The notes under the pieces were generated by a model. It was not told the origin of the DNA and ran no database searches. It saw only the letters and a program-made list of their open reading frames with translations. A stretch of DNA of 64,000 bases from an uncultured Vibrio sp. (GTDB taxonomy: Bacteria; Pseudomonadota; Gammaproteobacteria; Enterobacterales; Vibrionaceae): assembly GCA_947504195.1 (NCBI GenBank), contig CANNGN010000009.1, positions 81,154 through 145,153 on the forward strand. Reading direction: 5' to 3'. Positions 61,650-64,000 of the stretch are shown piece after piece; position 1 is the first letter of the stretch, and every line of letters begins with the position of its first letter. Position numbers and translations under genes: made by a program.

Positions 61650-61969
61650 CTCTAACAGTTGTTATATAGACACTGTCCACGTGACAATGTCCATATAATT
61701 AGAAACCAAACTATCTAAAACTCTGTATCACAACAACTTAGTAAGTCTGAATATGGAAAAATGACGACAATGTCGTTATAAGTAAGAATCGTATTCTATT
61801 TCGATTAACTGTGCATCAAAATACTAGACTTAATGCATATTTATTGACGAGTGTTAATTTGAGTGATGTGCGAATTGCTAACACACAATGGGACAGGAAC
61901 GAGTTTGGCGACTATCACATATTAGTTTTATATAAGCAAAAGATTTGAAGCCTTACGCTCTTGTTATAT
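61650..61969 (-). repeat. Collapsed attC and repeat copy 1
   Basis: Cassette cores CTCTAAC (61650-61656) and GTTATAT (61963-61969) bound a 320-bp non-coding stretch, far longer than a normal attC. It contains copy 1 of a 236-bp repeat (61654-61890; copy 2 at 63690-63925). A near-perfect 16-bp hairpin (TTATATAGACACTGTC against GACAATGTCCATATAA) opens it. Beside copy 2 an intact attC is present; here only a scar AACAGTT remains. Confidence 0.7.
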
Positions 61970-62967
61970 TATTGATACTCGACACACTGATAGAGAGCAA
62001 TTACCTTTTTTGTTAATGGAGCTAATGCGTCAACTACACTTTCCAAACTGTTATCTTTAAAGAAGATAATACTAATTTCAGATTCTTTTACCCCACGGTT
62101 TGAAGGGCTAGATGTAGTTAAGCCATATTCTTTGAACAAGGGTTCAACCACGTCTCTGAGTTTTGTTAGGTTTGCCTTTTTCTTGGACTTATATTCATTG
62201 TCTATACCTGCGTATTGATTAAGCCTTAAATAGTAATCACCCGACTTCTTGTCAATACGCCAAAATATATACTCAGGTATATTTCCGTAAGCATTCAGTT
62301 TATGCGCAATATCTAGCTGAGTCCACGCAGAGCCACCAACATTAGATCGTGATTTAAAGTAAATAGAATCATTAATTCCATCTACAGATTGATATAGGAT
62401 ATCAATTAAATGCTGTTGTGCTTGGCGGCTAGAAAGTAAGTGATGCTTATTCTCTGGCACCATGGATAGTTCAATTTCTGCAATAGGTTCAACAAACTGC
62501 TCCACTAAGTAACTCTTGTATTGCGTTATAATTTCACTATTCAACGACAAGCCATTTAGAGCTTTCAATAAGCTTCTCGAGTCGATGACTTCATACCCGT
62601 TCTTTTTAGTTTCTTTTTTTTCTTCATAGTTAACTCTTGCCAACTTAAGGTACTTATAGTGTTGGAAATTTGGGAATATTTCTTTATACCTTCGAAGTTG
62701 ATCTGAGTGGATACTAGAATATGTTTTGTTTTCAAACAAAACGCCATACGATGCAGAGTCAACATCATACCTGACAATCAAATCCGTATTTTTTTCTTGT
62801 CGACTAACCTCTACATTTGTAATTTCATTAGCTTGTTCTGAGCACAAATCTAGACGCTTAAAAAATGTAAGTATTTCATTATTGTTGTCTTTGATTTCAA
62901 GAATCAACCAAGCTAAGAAACCATCAGTTGTTAACTCTTTAGGAGAGTGACTAAACAAATTATTCAT
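61969..62967 (-). CDS. Cassette gene: PD-(D/E)XK nuclease-family protein
   Basis: This 332-residue protein opens HSPKELTTDGFLAWLI. It has an acidic residue in NTDLIVRYDV followed by GVLFENKTYSSIHSDQLRRY: the D and E-x-K pair of a PD-(D/E)XK core, in the spacing of PDDEXK_4-type (PF14281) proteins. The C-terminal two thirds (GSAWTQLDIAHKL, EYIFWRIDKKSGDYYLRLNQ) is typical of the same group. Such genes are frequent in defence islands and integrons, but the biological role is undemonstrated. Confidence 0.7.
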   Translation of the reverse strand: MNNLFSHSPKELTTDGFLAWLILEIKDNNNEILTFFKRLDLCSEQANEITNVEVSRQEKNTDLIVRYDVDSASYGVLFENKTYSSIHSDQLRRYKEIFPNFQHYKYLKLARVNYEEKKETKKNGYEVIDSRSLLKALNGLSLNSEIITQYKSYLVEQFVEPIAEIELSMVPENKHHLLSSRQAQQHLIDILYQSVDGINDSIYFKSRSNVGGSAWTQLDIAHKLNAYGNIPEYIFWRIDKKSGDYYLRLNQYAGIDNEYKSKKKANLTKLRDVVEPLFKEYGLTTSSPSNRGVKESEISIIFFKDNSLESVVDALAPLTKKVIALYQCVEYQ

Positions 62968-62981
62968 AATTCACCAAAATA

Positions 62982-63064
62982 ATATAACGCCAAGTTAACC
63001 GGCACCCGGAGCGCAGCGTAGGCTGTCCGAGCGAGGAACGAGCGTTGTTGACTTTTTGTTAGGT
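62982..63064 (-). repeat. attC site
   Basis: The site runs from ATATAAC (62982-62988) to GTTAGGT (63058-63064), with inner boxes CAAGTTAACCGG and GTTGTTGACTTT. Its centre is GC-rich (CACCCGGAGCGCAGCG and GAGCGAGGAACGAGCG), unlike the AT-rich genes around it. It belongs to the cassette gene at 63071-63625. Confidence 0.75.
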
Positions 63065-63070
63065 TATTCT

Positions 63071-63625
63071 TCACTTTAGCCTCGAATCAAAGAGATTTTT
63101 CTTGGCGAATTTTCGGTATTGCTTAATCGACTTCTCTTTGTTCTTTTCTCTTTTTTTACTGGCTTTAACAGCTTTCTTTGGATTGCCTCCAGAAGTAAAG
63201 TAGTCCGTTCCCTCTATTGGCTTAAAATGAGCTATCTCATACAGATTTCTCATCTGCTTCATTGAAGAAATCCATATTCTATTGTTGTGATCCACTGCAA
63301 CAAAGTGTTTGATTTTCCATATGGTTACTAGAGTGTAAGGTTCTTCTACTGTAAATGACTCTGCTTCATTGAGCAGCTTATCTACAGATTTATTTGCTCC
63401 AAAAAAGTGTGTGCCTTTAGGCCATTCAAACACGCCAACTGATTTTATAAATACTGGGCGCCTACCTGTGTTAAAAAGAGTTATGCGAACAGATTTTTCT
63501 CCTATCTCACATGAAAACTCGATTTTTGGGTTATCATTACTAAATTTTAAATAGGCCAAAATTAATGCGGTTATTGATATAACGACACTGAAAATTGATA
63601 TATATGATTGAATCGATAATTCCAT
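63071..63625 (-). CDS. Cassette gene: single-helix membrane protein with basic tail
   Basis: This 184-residue protein has one N-terminal helix (ISIFSVVISITALILAYL) and a soluble beta-rich domain (KIEFSCEIGEKSVRITLFNT, GRRPVFIKSVGVFEWPKG, KHFVAVDHNNRIWISSM). A very basic C-terminus (KKAVKASKKREKNKEKSIKQ) completes it. The domain resembles small immunoglobulin-like modules of unnamed integron-cassette proteins; I do not recognise a family. It is flanked by attC sites at 62982 and 63637. Confidence 0.55.
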   Translation of the reverse strand: MELSIQSYISIFSVVISITALILAYLKFSNDNPKIEFSCEIGEKSVRITLFNTGRRPVFIKSVGVFEWPKGTHFFGANKSVDKLLNEAESFTVEEPYTLVTIWKIKHFVAVDHNNRIWISSMKQMRNLYEIAHFKPIEGTDYFTSGGNPKKAVKASKKREKNKEKSIKQYRKFAKKNLFDSRLK

Positions 63626-63636
63626 TCGTTCTGAAA

Positions 63637-63703
63637 CCTAACAGTTAAGTATTTATCGGTTGTCGAAGCACAATGGATAAATACCTTGAACAGTTGTTAT
63701 ATG
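63637..63703 (-). repeat. Short attC site next to repeat copy 2
   Basis: The site runs from ACCTAAC (63637-63643) to GTTATAT (63697-63703), 67 bp. The arms AAGTATTTATC and GATAAATACCTT are nearly complementary. The 7-mer AACAGTT occurs at both ends (63641-63647 and 63690-63696). The comparison with 61650-61660 suggests that deletion between these 7-mers produced the scar there. Confidence 0.8.
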
Positions 63704-63925
63704 GATATTGTACACGTGACAATGTCCATATAATTAGAAACCAGACTATCTAAAACTCTGTATCACGACAACTTAGTGAGTCTGAATACCAAAAAATGAC
63801 AACAATGTCGTTATAAGTAAGAATCGTATTCTATTTCGATTAACTGCGCATCAAAATAATAAACTCAATGCATATTTATTGACGTGTGTTAATTTGAGTG
63901 ATGTGCGAATTGCTAACACGTAATG
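63690..63925. repeat. 236-bp repeat, copy 2
   Basis: It is highly similar to 61654-61890 in the same orientation, including ATTAGAAACCA, TAAAACTCTGTATCAC, AATGTCGTTATAAGTAAGAA and GAGTGATGTGCGAATTGCTA. No open frame of useful length is shared. Similarity stops at 63925, where the group II intron end begins, whereas copy 1 continues with GGACAGGAACGAG. It is probably the 3' non-coding part of a recurrent cassette. Confidence 0.85.
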
Positions 63926-63926
63926 G

Positions 63927-64000
63927 TCGAGTAGACGACACTTGTTACCAAGTGCCGCCCCTCTAAGAACCGTACGTGCAACTTTCACTGCATACGGCTC
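63927..64000 (-). mobile_element. 3' end of a group II intron (domains V and VI)
   Basis: Read on the minus strand, the last 35 bases form domain V: GAGCCGTATGC, a GAAA tetraloop, then GCACGTACGGTTCT. This is the most conserved intron part, with its AGC catalytic triad region intact. Domain VI follows (GGCACTTG, GTAA loop, CAAGTG) and ends in CTACTCGAC at about 63927, an AY-type intron end. The body and any reverse transcriptase lie beyond the right edge. The insertion point is inside repeat copy 2; copy 1 shows the uninterrupted sequence. Confidence 0.85.

Noticed and set aside
61654..63925. The 236-bp repeat as an insertion sequence or MITE
   Set aside because: There is no transposase frame, and no terminal inverted repeats with target duplication were seen; the copies abut attC cores, so a cassette segment is the simpler reading.

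Overview
The window looks like a chromosome segment of a marine gammaproteobacterium of the Vibrionaceae. The main clues are an AT-rich composition, an Rnf complex, Vibrio-type glyA, and a terminal run of gene cassettes separated by attC sites that resemble Vibrio superintegron repeats. No tRNA, rRNA or CRISPR array was seen. All identifications come from reading the sequence and protein motifs; no database search was run.

Layout. 1-1148 (-): lemA and the start of a DUF2207 membrane protein. 1.4 kb: a LysE-family remnant. 1.75-11.0 kb: a taurine island with a sulfoacetaldehyde-reductase-like SDR, the MocR regulator TauR, a taurine aminotransferase, TauABC uptake, a TauE/SafE-type exporter and a SerC-like aminotransferase. 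No xsc, tauD or phosphotransacetylase is present, so the likely route is taurine to sulfoacetaldehyde to isethionate, which is exported; taurine then serves as a nitrogen source. 11.2-16.2 kb (-): flavoenzyme module 1. 16.7-20 kb: a decayed small gene, then divergent glyA and sdaA. 20-31.8 kb: a sigma54 activator, a carboxylate-type MFS carrier, flavoenzyme module 2 with its small ferredoxin, a complete rnfABCDGEH operon and a flavodoxin. 32-39.3 kb: a homocysteine methyltransferase facing a dipeptide-type ABC operon led by an M19 dipeptidase-like gene. 39.9-46.6 kb: flavoenzyme module 3 between two paralogous Bcr/CflA-type MFS carriers, with a MarR regulator. 46.9-48.2 kb: two tandem secreted ricin-like proteins. 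48.5-55.7 kb: a cellobiose/chitobiose-type PTS operon with two 6-phospho-beta-glucosidases, a ROK kinase and a LacI repressor. 55.8-57.9 kb: an HflX-like GTPase and a universal stress protein. 58.2-64 kb: the cassette array, interrupted by an IS110-family remnant and ending in the 3' end of a group II intron.

The part most likely to be undescribed is the threefold flavoenzyme system (11.2-44.6 kb). Each module has an AprA/SdhA-like cytoplasmic flavoprotein of about 570 residues, an iron-sulfur partner (a 72-residue AprB-like ferredoxin, or a fusion of ferredoxin, GltD-like NAD(P)H oxidoreductase and ferredoxin) and a dedicated MFS carrier. Module 2 sits directly upstream of an extra Rnf complex plus flavodoxin, a natural source of low-potential electrons. 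It is preceded by a sigma54 promoter with paired palindromic upstream sites that also occur before its MFS gene, next to a matching sigma54 activator. I infer a family of Rnf- or NAD(P)H-driven flavin reductases (or oxidases) for small imported acids; the substrates are unknown.

The cassette array shows unusual mobile-DNA history: a 236-bp non-coding repeat in two copies, one beside an intact attC and the other beside a scar that fits a 49-bp deletion between 7-bp repeats inside that attC; a group II intron 3' end lying in the other copy; and an IS110/IS1111-type transposase remnant abutting an attC core and a truncated brnT toxin gene.
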